DNA of 64,000 nt from Streptococcus pluranimalium (GCF_002953735.1 NZ_CP025536.1:1866001-1930000); one strand, 5' to 3'. Positions 1 to 9,165 are shown, counted from the stretch's first letter. Translations and numbers: made by a program. The notes: generated by a model from the letters alone, not told the origin.

Positions 1-388
1 TGATGTAACGAGGTGTTTCACCAGCTGCTTCTTGACGTTCACGTTCCGCAGCTAATTCTTCTTCTGTCACGTATGATTTATAGGCTTTGCCTTCATCAAG
101 TAATTGTTGAATATACTTTTGGTAAAGCTCTAAGCGTTCAGACTGACGGTAGTTGTCATGTGTTTCAGGACTTTCATCCCAATCCATCCCTAACCAACGT
201 AAGTTTTCAAGCTGACTGCGTTCACCATCTTCAACGTGACGTTTACGGTCAGTGTCTTCAATACGGATAATGAAAGTTCCTCCATGGTGACGAGCGTAGA
301 GGTAGTTGAATAGTGCGGTACGGGCATTACCGATATGTAAAAGACCCGTTGGACTTGGTGCGTAACGCACACGAATATCGTTTGACAT
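1..388 (-). CDS. gltX: Glutamyl-tRNA synthetase, N-terminal part (cut by window edge)
   Basis: Class I aminoacyl-tRNA synthetase that charges tRNA-Glu (and tRNA-Gln in organisms using the amidotransferase route) in the cytoplasm. Only the first 129 residues lie in the window. The start is ATG at 388. The ATP-binding HIGN signature is at residues 18-21, inside [17 protein letters not shown], and the IEDTDR motif of Glu-specific enzymes follows near residue 43. The KMSKS loop and anticodon-binding domain lie beyond position 1. Transcribed alone as far as can be seen, from a promoter about 65 bp upstream. Confidence 0.96.
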   Translation of the reverse strand, partial: MSNDIRVRYAPSPTGLLHIGNARTALFNYLYARHHGGTFIIRIEDTDRKRHVEDGERSQLENLRWLGMDWDESPETHDNYRQSERLELYQKYIQQLLDEGKAYKSYVTEEELAAERERQEAAGETPRYI

Positions 389-608
389 GTCTGTCTCCTG
401 TATTATTGTAATCAATAGCTTTGGGCAAATACTCTTCCTTGCCAATCTATACTATTATAGCATAAGTCGGCTTTGTCAGCTAAAGAAATGGCGAGGAGTT
501 TTGTAACAAATTGATATTATACAAGACCCTCTTAATTAGCAAGCTGTTCAGATACTTATCGACAGAACAAAAAGGGTCGAAAGACTTCTCTCAACCCATC
601 ATTTCTGA
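389..608. promoter_or_regulatory. gltX promoter and terminator of the AIM24-family gene
   Basis: On the minus strand an extended -10 (TG-C-TATAAT) lies about 65 bp upstream of gltX, near 455-465. At 573-597 a hairpin reads GGGTTGA...TTCGACCC on the minus strand (one G-U pair) followed by TTTTTG. It sits just after the stop of the upstream gene, so it is read as that gene's terminator. Confidence 0.55.
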
Positions 609-1361
609 TTAAAACAAATCCAAAACACTATCTATTTTGCCACCATTTCCCTTGCCACCAGTAATGAGATGCCCTCCAATAACTTTGGAGAAGGTTTCAA
701 TATTCAGACTTTGGACGTAAATCTCCCCATAGCCTCTGAAAGTATTAACGACACCCTCACCCGTACCAATCGATTGTAAAAAGCCATTTTCCAAATGAAT
801 ATCATAATCCAGACTATCACTCCAGGCAACAACATGAGCATTGTCAATAGTAATGCTATCACCATGAAGCTCCAACTTTTTAACGGAACCAAAAGTATTT
901 GCTAGGAGTGTTCCCTGACCTTCTGTCGTCATGACAAAAAGACCACCTTGTCCACCAAAGAAGGCACGACCGACTGATTGTCGCTCCATACGGTATTGTG
1001 CGGAGCCATCCAAAGCCAAAAAAGCACCATCATTAAGGCGATATTGCTTTTGACCTAAATCCAAAGCAATCACTTGTCCAGGCATGGAAGGAGCCAAGGC
1101 CAACCTACCATCATTTTCTGTCGAAATGGCTTGGGTAATGAAAAAAGATTCGCCAGAAGTCATGGATCGACCAAGAGCTCCCAACATTCTTCCAAGGCCT
1201 TCTCCCCGTCCATTCAGACGAGTATTTAACTGAACACCCGGTGTATGGTAAACCATACTACCCTGTTGCAAATAGACTGATTCGCCAGCCTCTAGAGCAA
1301 TTTCCACCAGAGGAAACTGCATGTTACTATCAATATGATAAGCCATTCGTTGATCTGTCAT
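609..1361 (-). CDS. AIM24 / TIGR00266 family protein
   Basis: A 250-residue soluble protein of the AIM24 (mitochondrial biogenesis-like) family, a beta-rich fold common in Firmicutes with no firmly assigned bacterial role. Recognisable segments are GESVYLQQGSMVYHTPGV, the glycine-rich GRGEGLGRMLGALGRS and GESFFITQA, typical of the TIGR00266 group. No signal peptide or membrane segment is seen. The reading frame is open upstream to 1469, but GGAGG sits 8 bases before ATG 1361, and the extra residues do not resemble the family, so 1361 is chosen. Hairpins at both ends suggest it is monocistronic. Confidence 0.8.
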   Translation of the reverse strand: MTDQRMAYHIDSNMQFPLVEIALEAGESVYLQQGSMVYHTPGVQLNTRLNGRGEGLGRMLGALGRSMTSGESFFITQAISTENDGRLALAPSMPGQVIALDLGQKQYRLNDGAFLALDGSAQYRMERQSVGRAFFGGQGGLFVMTTEGQGTLLANTFGSVKKLELHGDSITIDNAHVVAWSDSLDYDIHLENGFLQSIGTGEGVVNTFRGYGEIYVQSLNIETFSKVIGGHLITGGKGNGGKIDSVLDLF

Positions 1362-1497
1362 TTTTTCATCCTCCATTATCCTTATTATGACAGGATATGA
1401 AATCGATAACATCAGTCTTGAGAATGATTTCCAACATGGTAAAACAAGTCTCCAGCAGTTTGAACCCAAACCATCATTACAGTATTGGTAAGCACAG

Positions 1498-1524
1498 AAA
1501 AAACTAGGTCTCTCAACCTAGCTT
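1498..1524 (-). terminator. Terminator of the carbonic anhydrase gene
   Basis: Minus-strand hairpin CTAGGT-TGAGAG-ACCTAG followed by TTTTTT, a few bases after the carbonic anhydrase stop. Classic intrinsic terminator. Confidence 0.8.
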
Positions 1525-1535
1525 CAATAACTCTC

Positions 1536-2030
1536 TCATTTTACCTCTGTCATTCGACCAGTATCCACATCATAGACAGCACCGTTGATAATAACGTCTT
1601 CTGGGATTAGAGGAGAATCTTTTAACAGTTGCATATCCTCACGGACACTTTCTTCAATATCTGCAAAGGGCAAAAAATCTTTATCTGATACATCAACCCC
1701 CAAATCGTGCTGCAACTGCTCATGAAATTCTGGATTGGTAAAAGTCTGCGCACCACAATCAGTATGGTGGAGCACTACGATTTCTCTTGTTCCAAGCTGC
1801 TGCTGAGAAATAACAAGAGAGCGAATCATATCATCCGTCACACGTCCACCTGCATTACGGAGAATATGTGCATCTCCAAGTGCCAAACCTAAAGCTTGCG
1901 CGACATGAAGGCGAGAATCCATACAAGTAACAATAGCAACCTTCGTCTTAGGCCTAATCGGTAGGTGCTCTTCCCCGTGTAAGGCAACATAGGCTTGATT
2001 AGCTAGCATAAAATTATTGAAATAAGACAT
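1536..2030 (-). CDS. Beta-class carbonic anhydrase
   Basis: Zinc enzyme that interconverts CO2 and bicarbonate, supplying bicarbonate for fatty-acid, nucleotide and aspartate synthesis. The 164-residue length fits the short bacterial beta-class (about 165 residues). Zinc ligands are visible: Cys36 with the Asp38/Arg40 dyad in CMDSR, then His89 and Cys92 in HHTDC. The second half keeps the NAGGRVTDD segment of this class. The start ATG 2030 has AGAGGG eight bases upstream. Own terminator follows, so it is probably transcribed alone. Confidence 0.92.
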   Translation of the reverse strand: MSYFNNFMLANQAYVALHGEEHLPIRPKTKVAIVTCMDSRLHVAQALGLALGDAHILRNAGGRVTDDMIRSLVISQQQLGTREIVVLHHTDCGAQTFTNPEFHEQLQHDLGVDVSDKDFLPFADIEESVREDMQLLKDSPLIPEDVIINGAVYDVDTGRMTEVK

Positions 2031-2123
2031 GATTACCCTCTCTAAATAATTTGATAATCAAATCATATCATTTTTTAGAGCAGCTGTCAGACCAAACAAC
2101 TCACCCTAGATTGAACATACGAA

Positions 2124-2148
2124 AAAAAGCCAGGAAACCTGACTTTAC
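2124..2148 (-). terminator. Terminator of the cysS-mrnC operon
   Basis: Minus-strand AAGTCAGG-TTT-CCTGGCTT hairpin (one G-T pair) followed by seven T residues, directly after the mrnC stop at 2151. Confidence 0.85.
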
Positions 2149-2150
2149 AT

Positions 2151-2561
2151 TTATTTAGCTTCTTGTTCTACCCAATCAATACACCAGGCGACTAGCTTTT
2201 CTAGGCGCTCCGTTTGACCAGTCATATCCAAATACCCCATAACAGCCTCAAAACCAGTCGACATGCGATAAGTCACAACATCCGCATTTTTTGCCTTGGT
2301 GTGACTGTTGGTGTTGCGCCCCCGACGATAAATATCTTCCTCTTTTTCGGTCAAAAGCTGCGCTTCTAACATAGCTGTGATAAGGCTTGCCTGTGCCCTA
2401 GCTGACACATATTTAGTAGCTAAGCGGTGCAGCTGATTAGGCTTAGTCTGACCTGTAAAAATCAGATGGCGACGAATATAATAGGAGTAAACCGCATCCC
2501 CTTCAAAAGCAAGAGCAATACCATTGATGAGATTCACATCTACTTGACTCTTATCAGTCAC
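2151..2561 (-). CDS. mrnC: Mini-ribonuclease III
   Basis: A 136-residue RNase III catalytic domain without a double-stranded-RNA-binding domain; in Bacillus this enzyme matures 23S rRNA ends. The family pattern is clear: NGIALAFEGDAVYSYYIRRHL carries the conserved acidic residues, and RGRNTNSHTKAKNADVVTYRMSTGFEAVMGYLD the conserved distal half including the GFEA-LGYL-like motif. The start is GTG at 2561, preceded by AGGTGG, and overlaps the end of cysS by 8 bases. This is the usual cysS-mrnC translational coupling in Firmicutes. Confidence 0.92.
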   Translation of the reverse strand: MTDKSQVDVNLINGIALAFEGDAVYSYYIRRHLIFTGQTKPNQLHRLATKYVSARAQASLITAMLEAQLLTEKEEDIYRRGRNTNSHTKAKNADVVTYRMSTGFEAVMGYLDMTGQTERLEKLVAWCIDWVEQEAK

Positions 2562-3903
2562 GTGTCCACCTCACTCCATCTTTGGTATCGAGCAGTTTGA
2601 TACCTTGCTCAGCCAACTGATCACGAATAGCATCTGCTCGTGCAAAGTCTTTATTAGCACGCGCTTCCTGGCGTTCTTCGATCAAAGCTTCGATAGCCGT
2701 ATCAAGTACCTCTTCTTGATCTTGAAAAACAATCCCAAAGACTGCCAACATAGCTGCAAATTCTTCCTTGATGATAGCAGTATAATGACCAGAATTAATC
2801 CATTTTGCTAAATCAAAAAGAACTGTAATCCCATTAGCCGTGTTGAAATCATCATCCATAGCCGCTACAAACTGTGATTTGAAACTATCAAAGTCATCAC
2901 TATCCACAGTTTCTTGAACGGGTTGTTGATAAGCATTTTTCAAATACTTGAGATTGATTTCAGCATCATGAATGGCCTTTTCAGTGAAGTTGACAGGCTT
3001 ACGATACTGCTGAGTTGCCAAGAAGAAACGGAGAACTTGACCATCAACTGTTTCTAACATATCATGGACCGTCACAAAATTACCTAGTGACTTGGACATT
3101 TTTTCGTTATCCACATTGACAAAACCATTGTGCATCCAGTAGTTGGCAAAAGTACGACCTGTTTTAGCTTCAGACTGGGCAATCTCATTGGTATGGTGGG
3201 GGAATTCTAAGTCAGCACCACCACCGTGGATATCAATGGTATCACCGAGGATTTCCGTCGCCATCACCGAGCACTCGATATGCCAACCTGGACGGCCATA
3301 ACCCCAAGGACTATCCCACGAAACCTCTCCATCTTTGGCAGATTTCCAGAGAGCAAAGTCGACAGGATTTTCCTTACGAGCTGTTTCCTCATCCGTACGA
3401 CCTGAAGCTCCAATTTCCAAATCAGCGAGGGTTTTATTGGCTAATTTGGCATAGTTCTCCGATTTTTCCACACGGAAGTAGACATCCCCTTGTGACTCGT
3501 AGGCAAATCCTTTTTCCACAAGTGTTTCCACAAAGGCAATAATCTGATCCATATAGTTAATGACACGAGGGTTTTTAGTGGCTGGTTTGACGCCCAACTT
3601 AGCTGTATCTTCCATGAAAGCAGCGATAAACTTGTCTGAAAGCTCTTTGGTTGAAATCCCCGCTTCGTTAGCAGCCTTGATGATTTTATCATCCACATCC
3701 GTAAAGTTCGAGATATAGTTAACCTCATAACCACGGTATTCAAAATAACGACGAATGGTATCAAAAGCCACCGTTGAACGGGCATTTCCGATATGGATAT
3801 AGTTATAAACCGTTGGACCACAGACATACATCTTGACCTTACCTTCTTGCAAAGGTACAAAGTCACGAAGACTGCGAGTCATCGTATCATAAATTTTAAT
3901 CAT
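2554..3903 (-). CDS. cysS: Cysteinyl-tRNA synthetase
   Basis: Class I synthetase charging tRNA-Cys; 449 residues, normal for the family. The N-terminal segment CGPTVYNYIHIGNARS contains the zinc-binding Cys and the HIGN nucleotide-binding motif. GWHIECSVMA carries a second zinc Cys and HGGGADLEFPHHTNE the zinc histidines. KMSKSLGNF is the KMSKS loop. The ATG at 3903 follows the stop of the upstream 80-residue gene by 2 bases and uses a GAGA-type site inside that gene, so both are in one operon with mrnC. No T-box leader is seen before the operon. Confidence 0.96.
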   Translation of the reverse strand: MIKIYDTMTRSLRDFVPLQEGKVKMYVCGPTVYNYIHIGNARSTVAFDTIRRYFEYRGYEVNYISNFTDVDDKIIKAANEAGISTKELSDKFIAAFMEDTAKLGVKPATKNPRVINYMDQIIAFVETLVEKGFAYESQGDVYFRVEKSENYAKLANKTLADLEIGASGRTDEETARKENPVDFALWKSAKDGEVSWDSPWGYGRPGWHIECSVMATEILGDTIDIHGGGADLEFPHHTNEIAQSEAKTGRTFANYWMHNGFVNVDNEKMSKSLGNFVTVHDMLETVDGQVLRFFLATQQYRKPVNFTEKAIHDAEINLKYLKNAYQQPVQETVDSDDFDSFKSQFVAAMDDDFNTANGITVLFDLAKWINSGHYTAIIKEEFAAMLAVFGIVFQDQEEVLDTAIEALIEERQEARANKDFARADAIRDQLAEQGIKLLDTKDGVRWTRD

Positions 3904-3905
3904 AG

Positions 3906-4148
3906 TTATTCTCTTTCATCATCGTTTCTAAGCGTTGCCTGTTTAGTCATCTGATATTTCAGTTCTTTCAAGGACTGTTGGTTGATGATATAGACAACAA
4001 TCATTATCGCTACCGCTATCAGCCCCAGAATAGCTGACCACCAATTCTGTTTAACAAGAGCAACTACAACAGCAATACTAACAAGGCCTAAACAAAGAAT
4101 TGAAATCACTTGTAGCATTTGTAGACGCATAAGAATTTTTTCCATCAT
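3906..4148 (-). CDS. Small two-helix membrane protein upstream of cysS
   Basis: An 80-residue hypothetical protein. Two hydrophobic stretches, roughly residues 11-33 and 37-56, look like membrane helices. The tail after them is charged and ends in NDDERE. The frame opens with TTG at 4154, but the ATG at 4148 has AAAGG six bases upstream and is preferred. It is first in the operon with cysS and mrnC (2-bp gap to cysS). I do not recognise a named family, and no enzymatic motif is present. Function unknown. Confidence 0.7.
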   Translation of the reverse strand: MMEKILMRLQMLQVISILCLGLVSIAVVVALVKQNWWSAILGLIAVAIMIVVYIINQQSLKELKYQMTKQATLRNDDERE

Positions 4149-4287
4149 TTTCAACCTTTATAATCTATCATCTCAGAAAGTCATTATCTCAGCCCTAATT
4201 TTTACTCACTCATCGTTAGGTCTAAAATCAGAACTCATTCTCTTTTTGTCAACAAATATAGGATAAAGCAGGCTACTAGACCGTTTT

Positions 4288-4320
4288 ATTATACCACAAA
4301 ACTAGACTCAAACAGAAAGA
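4288..4320 (-). promoter_or_regulatory. Promoter of the small membrane protein-cysS-mrnC operon
   Basis: Extended -10 TG-G-TATAAT on the minus strand (TATAAT at 4288-4293) about 140 bp upstream of the first gene. A weak ACTAG/CTAGT hairpin between it and the upstream phosphorylase gene may act as a terminator for that gene. Confidence 0.5.
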
Positions 4321-4331
4321 CTAGTTCTCCT

Positions 4332-5108
4332 TTACAATTCTCTAGCAATCGTCATAGCGATATCGAAAAATACCATAACATCTGTGATTCTTTCCGCATG
4401 ACGCTGGTCCCACTCATCATTAAGATGGTCGACATAGTCAGCTGTATAGAAAAACTGATAAACATCAGCCTTACGATATTGAGCCCAAGCCATGATTGAG
4501 GCAGCTTCCATATCAACAACTTTAGCACCCGCAAGCATACGACGTTTGACCTTATCAGCTGTTTCACGAAAAAAAGCATCCGTAGTCCAGGCTTTAGTTC
4601 TCAAACAATCAATACCTGCTTGTCGCAAAGAAGTTTCCATTTTAACCAAGCACCTCTCATCATAAGAAATCTCATCACTAGCTGGAGCATAATGATAGCT
4701 AGTCCCTTCATCACGAAGTGCTGTCTGAGGCAGGATAATCTTATCTGTTGCCATGTTTTTATCCAGTACGCCACAGGAGCCTAAAACGATAAACTGCCGA
4801 AAACCGACAACCTTTAATTCTTCCAGATTCCCTACTGCCATGGGGGCTCCAATGCAAGCCAACATAACAGCTACTTTGAAACCATCCTCTTCATAGATAT
4901 ACCAGGGGTGTTTGCCATTCAAGCTCTTAATAAAGCCACCTTCATATACATCTGGATGTTGACGGATAATATCAACAATTTCTCCATTAAAGGAATAAAT
5001 CAATATATCACAGACTTCACGAACCATGAAATCTGCTTTCCCTGATTCCAGAGACAGATTCTCAGGCTCAATGACAGCACGTCCAGGCTCAAATTCTTCA
5101 AGAAGCAT
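4332..5108 (-). CDS. Nucleoside phosphorylase of the Pnp/Udp family
   Basis: A 258-residue member of the purine nucleoside/uridine phosphorylase superfamily, which cleaves nucleosides with phosphate to give base and (deoxy)ribose-1-phosphate. Seen: a GSCGVLD phosphate/ribose-site segment, TDAFFRET, and the hallmark VVDMEAASIMAWAQ whose Met-Glu pair contacts the ribose. The frame is open to 5219, but AGGTG lies about nine bases before ATG 5108, and the upstream codons run into a hairpin region, so 5108 is chosen. Substrate (purine, uridine or methylthioadenosine) cannot be decided here. It is separate from the udp operon at 54.5-58.6 kb. Confidence 0.78.
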   Translation of the reverse strand: MLLEEFEPGRAVIEPENLSLESGKADFMVREVCDILIYSFNGEIVDIIRQHPDVYEGGFIKSLNGKHPWYIYEEDGFKVAVMLACIGAPMAVGNLEELKVVGFRQFIVLGSCGVLDKNMATDKIILPQTALRDEGTSYHYAPASDEISYDERCLVKMETSLRQAGIDCLRTKAWTTDAFFRETADKVKRRMLAGAKVVDMEAASIMAWAQYRKADVYQFFYTADYVDHLNDEWDQRHAERITDVMVFFDIAMTIAREL

Positions 5109-5202
5109 AAGCAAACACCTAGGGTGAAAGTTCATCATTGGAAAAACAATAGCCCGAAGAAGACTCTGACACCCTATCCTTTCACATTTGTTATAGTATA
5201 TC

Positions 5203-5241
5203 AAAATCCCTGAAACCAACCAAACGATTTCAGGGATTTTT
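5203..5241. terminator. Bidirectional hairpin downstream of cysE region
   Basis: AAATCCCTGAAA (5204-5215) pairs perfectly with TTTCAGGGATTT (5228-5239). T-rich ends follow on both strands. On the minus strand it would stop transcription arriving from cysE and the small peptide gene before the phosphorylase promoter. Confidence 0.65.
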
Positions 5242-5244
5242 CTA

Positions 5245-5337
5245 TTAATAAGACGATTGGTGACTTCTATCCTTTGTTTCTTTCAGACAAAGCAAATCTC
5301 GTAACCTGCGGATTATGGTACCGCCAATTTCAATCAC
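5245..5337 (-). other. Displaced partial copy of the cysE 3' end
   Basis: Positions 5252-5280 match the last coding bases of cysE (5586-5614) at 25 of 29 positions, and in the same frame the copy encodes KDRSHQSSY then a stop, against cysE KDRSHQSSHL. A GTG-started 30-codon frame (5245-5337) covers it, but no good ribosome-binding site is seen, so translation is doubtful. More likely a duplication remnant left when the sequence between was inserted or rearranged. Confidence 0.4.
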
Positions 5338-5378
5338 TTATTTCTTTTTGTCTAAGAAGCATCTACGGTAGATTAACA

Positions 5379-5405
5379 CTATACTAGATAAAATGCCTAG
5401 TATAG
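5379..5405. repeat. Short inverted repeat between cysE and the phosphorylase
   Basis: CTATACTAG (5379-5387) and CTAGTATAG (5397-5405) form a perfect 9-bp dyad with a 9-base loop. There is no T-run, so it is unlikely to be a terminator. It could be an operator or a processing hairpin behind the 35-residue peptide gene. Confidence 0.45.
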
Positions 5406-5421
5406 ATATCGTGATGAGATA

Positions 5422-5529
5422 CTAATCCCCCTTCTCAGGTGTTTCCCTCATCAATACTTGTACTAATAGAACTATCAGAATGATAGCACATAGCAAAAAT
5501 AAGCCATTTCCTTTCAAAAATGTTTTCAT
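5422..5529 (-). CDS. 35-residue single-helix membrane peptide
   Basis: A very small gene. ATG at 5529 is preceded by GGGAGGG with three bases between, and the frame closes with TAG after 35 codons. The product starts MKTFLKGNG, continues with an almost unbroken hydrophobic helix (about residues 10-26) and ends in the charged tail RETPEKGD. This is the layout of a membrane-anchored micropeptide, with the positively charged start inside. It follows cysE by about 45 bp and could share its transcript. No family recognised; the strong ribosome-binding site is the main support. Confidence 0.5.
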   Translation of the reverse strand: MKTFLKGNGLFLLCAIILIVLLVQVLMRETPEKGD

Positions 5530-5575
5530 CAACCCTCCCAATAATCTACTATTAGTTTGACATTATTTTTTTCAC

Positions 5576-6199
5576 TTAGAGATGTGACGATTGGTGACTC
5601 CTATCTTTTGCCTCTTCCAATTTAGAAGCATAGTAATGACTCCTTCGGTCTTCTTCAACCGCATGATTGACCAGTTCATCCTTCTTACCATGAACCCGGA
5701 CAACCTTGGCAGGAACACCTACAACGGTAACATCTGGTGGGACATCTGAGACGACAACCGCTCCAGCACCAACCTTGGCGTTTACACCTATTTCAACAGG
5801 GCCAATAACCTGAGAATGAGCAGATACCAAGGCACCTCGACGTACCGTTGGGTGACGCTTACCAGTATCCTTACCAGTACCACCCAAGGTCACCCCATGA
5901 TAGAGCATGACTCCTTCTTCGACAATGGCCGTTTCTCCAATAACCAAGCCCGCACCGTGGTCGATGAAGACACCCGCTGCAATTTCTGCTCCCGGATGAA
6001 TTTCAATATTGGTCCAAAAACGCCAAAACTGACTATGCATCCGCGCGATTAATTTAAAACCACGTTGCCATAAATAATGAGAAATACGGTGCGCAGCCAG
6101 CGCCTTAATCCCTGGATAAGTAAGGACAACTTCCAAAGACGTACGAGCCGCCGGGTCTAATTCTTTTACAATATCAATCGATTTTCGCCACCAGCCCAT
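5576..6199 (-). CDS. cysE: Serine O-acetyltransferase
   Basis: Transfers acetyl from acetyl-CoA to serine, the first step of cysteine synthesis. 207 residues: an N-terminal helical part, then left-handed beta-helix hexapeptide repeats with IDHGAGLVIGETA, the catalytic-site HGVTLGGTGK and KRHPTVRRGALVSAHSQVIGPVEIG. The frame has an earlier ATG at 6205, but GGAGG abuts it with no spacing, whereas ATG 6199 has six bases of spacing, so 6199 is taken. It lies downstream of pnp and sseB on the same strand. Its last codons are echoed 330 bp downstream. Confidence 0.94.
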   Translation of the reverse strand: MGWWRKSIDIVKELDPAARTSLEVVLTYPGIKALAAHRISHYLWQRGFKLIARMHSQFWRFWTNIEIHPGAEIAAGVFIDHGAGLVIGETAIVEEGVMLYHGVTLGGTGKDTGKRHPTVRRGALVSAHSQVIGPVEIGVNAKVGAGAVVVSDVPPDVTVVGVPAKVVRVHGKKDELVNHAVEEDRRSHYYASKLEEAKDRSHQSSHL

Positions 6200-6268
6200 A
6201 TGCATCCTCCTTTTCTTTGTCTACTTATCCTAACACTCTAATAGGTGTCACCTGTTTCTATCTCATTC

Positions 6269-7015
6269 TTATTGATTGATTCCTGCCCACTCAACAATGG
6301 CCTGTTGTTCTGCCAAAGGATTGACCACAACACCTAAAGTATCGCCAGCTTCTTGACGATCTTTCTGAAGAATCTCTTCTAGTTTCCAAACGAAAACTGA
6401 CCCTCCCATTTCTCTAAAAGGCAAGCCAAACTCCTCGTTGTTATACCAGTCTGCAAAATGTGGCAAACTTGAAAAGACAGGAACAAAGCTCTGCTCCAAC
6501 TCGTTTGCTAGGGTTGGGAAACGACGCTCATGGCTGCCATCCTCTTTTGGATAGATAAAAACTGGCACCAAATAAACTTTCTCTAACAAGTCAGCGGCTT
6601 GATTTTCATCACTCATGATGTCATTGATTAGTTGTGTAAAGGTATTAACAAACTGAATCATTTCACTCGATTGAAAAATGGTTGAATTACTGAAATCTCC
6701 TGAACGTTTGACATTAAAAATCAAACCTGTCAACTGATGCAAAATAGCTTCTTCAAGCACATCTAGGGCAGAGCGTTCAATCCAGTCTTGCCCTGATGCT
6801 GATGGATGCTCATGACAGAAGACTTCAAGATCTTCTGTACTAGTAAATACTGGTGTTAATTTTTGCCCATCAATGGCAATCGCATAGGGTTCTGAACTGG
6901 CAAGGACAGGATACATATGCATACTATTGACCAGAGCAATGCTTCGCAGAAAATTATCCGGTTCTGCGATGAATTGACGAAGGGCTAGACCCAACTCAAT
7001 GTTAAATCTTTCCAT
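6269..7015 (-). CDS. SseB-family protein
   Basis: A 248-residue soluble protein resembling SseB N-terminal-domain proteins, found beside pnp and cysE in streptococci. Segments such as LVNSMHMYPVLASSEPYAIAIDG, VYLVPVFIYPKEDG and GLPFREMGGSVFVWKLEEIL fit the alternating strand/helix pattern of that family. No catalytic motif is known. The ATG at 7015 lies 2 bases after the pnp stop and uses AAGGAAA inside pnp, so translation is probably coupled to pnp. Biological role is not established. Confidence 0.7.
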   Translation of the reverse strand: MERFNIELGLALRQFIAEPDNFLRSIALVNSMHMYPVLASSEPYAIAIDGQKLTPVFTSTEDLEVFCHEHPSASGQDWIERSALDVLEEAILHQLTGLIFNVKRSGDFSNSTIFQSSEMIQFVNTFTQLINDIMSDENQAADLLEKVYLVPVFIYPKEDGSHERRFPTLANELEQSFVPVFSSLPHFADWYNNEEFGLPFREMGGSVFVWKLEEILQKDRQEAGDTLGVVVNPLAEQQAIVEWAGINQ

Positions 7016-7017
7016 GC

Positions 7018-9165
7018 TTAATTTTCCTTTTTATCCGAAAGCTTTTCTTCAGGCTTTTCAACAGGTTTGGGACGTGGTACTAAAGCTTTCATAGAGGCAT
7101 CAACGCGACCTTTTTCATCAACTTTAATGATTTTGACATCGACTTCTTCACCAACTTCAAGCACATCTTCAACACGATTTGTACGTGTCCAAGCAATTTC
7201 TGAAATGTGAACAAGGGCATCTGTCTTATCAAAGAGATTAACAAAGGCACCGAATTTTTCGATACGAACAACTTTAGCATGGTAAATTTCACCAACCTTA
7301 GCTTCACGCACTAAACCAGCAATGATGTCCTTAGCTTTATCAATAGCATCTTGGTCTGAAGAGTAGATAGACACATTGCCCTCTTCATCGATATCAATCT
7401 TAACACCTGTCTCAGCGATAATCTTATCAATGGTTTCGCCACCTTTACCGATGACAATTTTGATTTTATCCACATCGATTTTGATGGTGTCAATCTTAGG
7501 TGCTGTTGGCGCCAAGTATGGACGCGGTGCAGCAATAGCCTCTTCGATAACATCAAGGATTTCAAATCGAGCTTTTTTAGCTTGCGCCAAAGCTTCTTCA
7601 AGGATTTGTGGAGTAATCCCTTCAATCTTGATATCCATCTGAAGAGCTGTAATACCATCACGCGTACCAGCAACCTTAAAGTCCATGTCACCAAAGTGGT
7701 CTTCCAAACCTTGGATATCTGTGAGAACAGTATAGTTTGTCCCATCTGAGATAAGTCCCATTGCAATCCCTGCAACAGGTGCTTTAATTGGGACACCACC
7801 AGCCATAAGGGCAAGCGTACCAGCCGTGATTGAGGCTTGAGAAGACGAACCGTTTGATTCTAAAACTTCTGCTACCAAACGGATGGCATATGGGAATTCT
7901 TCTAAGCTTGGAAGAACTTGTTCCAAAGCACGCTCACCGAGGGCACCGTGACCAATTTCACGACGGCCCGCAGCTCCATAACGACCAGTTTCCCCAACAG
8001 AGTATTGTGGGAAATTATAGTGGTGTAGGAAACGTTTTTTGTACTCTGGATCCAAACCATCAACAATTTGGGTTTCCCCCATTGGTGCAAGCGTTAAGAC
8101 TGAGAGGGCTTGTGTCTGACCACGTGTAAAGAGACCTGAACCGTGAACTTTTGGTAAGAAGTCAATTTCTGCATCTAAAGGACGAATCTCATCAACACGG
8201 CGGCCGTCAGGACGAACCTTGTCTTCTGTAATGAGACGGCGAACTTCAGCGTGCTCCATTTGCTCCAAGATTTCAGTCACATCACGATAGATACGTTCGA
8301 AATCTGGATCTTCCGCATAACGAGCCGTGTATTCACCAAAGACTTGTTCACGGACTTCATGTGTTGCATCTTGACGAGCTAATTTTTCTTCGACTTGAAC
8401 CGCACGCGCCAAATCATCGTAGTACTTGTCATTGATTTCTTTGAAGAGCTCTGGATCAACTTGTAGTAGTTCCACATCTGCTTTTTCTTTACCAACAGCA
8501 GCGACAATTTCTTCTTGGAAAGCGATCAATTCTTGGATAGCCTCATGACCTTTCAAGAGAGCTTCCAACATAATATCTTCTGATAATTCTTTGGCACCAG
8601 ACTCAACCATGTTGATTGCTTCTTTGGTACCAGCAACAGTCAACTCAAGGGCAGAAGCTTCTTTTTGCGCCTTATCAGGGTTGATGATGAATTCGCCATC
8701 GACATAAGCCACTTGAACCCCTGCAATAGGGCGTTTGAATGGAATATCCGAAATAGCAAGAGCGAGTGATGAACCAAACATAGCAGCCATTGGAGCACTA
8801 GCATTTTCATCATAAGAAAGAACGGTGTTAATCACTTGAACTTCGTTACGGAAGCCTTCTGCAAACATCGGACGAATAGGGCGGTCAATGAGACGTGCTG
8901 TTAGGGTTGCATCCGTTGATGGACGACCTTCACGCTTATTGAATCCGCCTGGAAATTTGCCCGCAGCATACATCTTTTCTTCGTAGTTAACTTGAAGCGG
9001 GAAAAAGTCACCAGAAGCCATTTTCTTAGACATAACAGCAGCTGTCAAGACCGTTGAATCACCATAACGGACAACTGTAGCACCGTTGGCTTGTTTGGCA
9101 ACTTGACCAATTTCAACCACCAAAGGTTTTCCAGCAAATGTTGTTTCAAAAACCTGTTTACTCAT
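7018..9165 (-). CDS. pnp: Polynucleotide phosphorylase
   Basis: 3'-5' phosphorolytic exoribonuclease of the RNA degradosome; 715 residues. Order seen: first RNase PH-like domain ([24 protein letters not shown]), helical linker, second RNase PH domain with the active-site [30 protein letters not shown], a KH domain ([13 protein letters not shown]) around residue 560-590 and an S1 domain ([19 protein letters not shown] to HISEIAW). The C-terminal tail is charged. Start ATG 9165 has GAGGT upstream. In many Firmicutes pnp directly follows rpsO; here about 4.7 kb separates them. Confidence 0.97.
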   Translation of the reverse strand: MSKQVFETTFAGKPLVVEIGQVAKQANGATVVRYGDSTVLTAAVMSKKMASGDFFPLQVNYEEKMYAAGKFPGGFNKREGRPSTDATLTARLIDRPIRPMFAEGFRNEVQVINTVLSYDENASAPMAAMFGSSLALAISDIPFKRPIAGVQVAYVDGEFIINPDKAQKEASALELTVAGTKEAINMVESGAKELSEDIMLEALLKGHEAIQELIAFQEEIVAAVGKEKADVELLQVDPELFKEINDKYYDDLARAVQVEEKLARQDATHEVREQVFGEYTARYAEDPDFERIYRDVTEILEQMEHAEVRRLITEDKVRPDGRRVDEIRPLDAEIDFLPKVHGSGLFTRGQTQALSVLTLAPMGETQIVDGLDPEYKKRFLHHYNFPQYSVGETGRYGAAGRREIGHGALGERALEQVLPSLEEFPYAIRLVAEVLESNGSSSQASITAGTLALMAGGVPIKAPVAGIAMGLISDGTNYTVLTDIQGLEDHFGDMDFKVAGTRDGITALQMDIKIEGITPQILEEALAQAKKARFEILDVIEEAIAAPRPYLAPTAPKIDTIKIDVDKIKIVIGKGGETIDKIIAETGVKIDIDEEGNVSIYSSDQDAIDKAKDIIAGLVREAKVGEIYHAKVVRIEKFGAFVNLFDKTDALVHISEIAWTRTNRVEDVLEVGEEVDVKIIKVDEKGRVDASMKALVPRPKPVEKPEEKLSDKKEN

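Noticed and set aside
609-1469. Extended AIM24 protein starting at 1469
   Set aside because: The extra 36 residues do not resemble the family and GGAGG marks ATG 1361.
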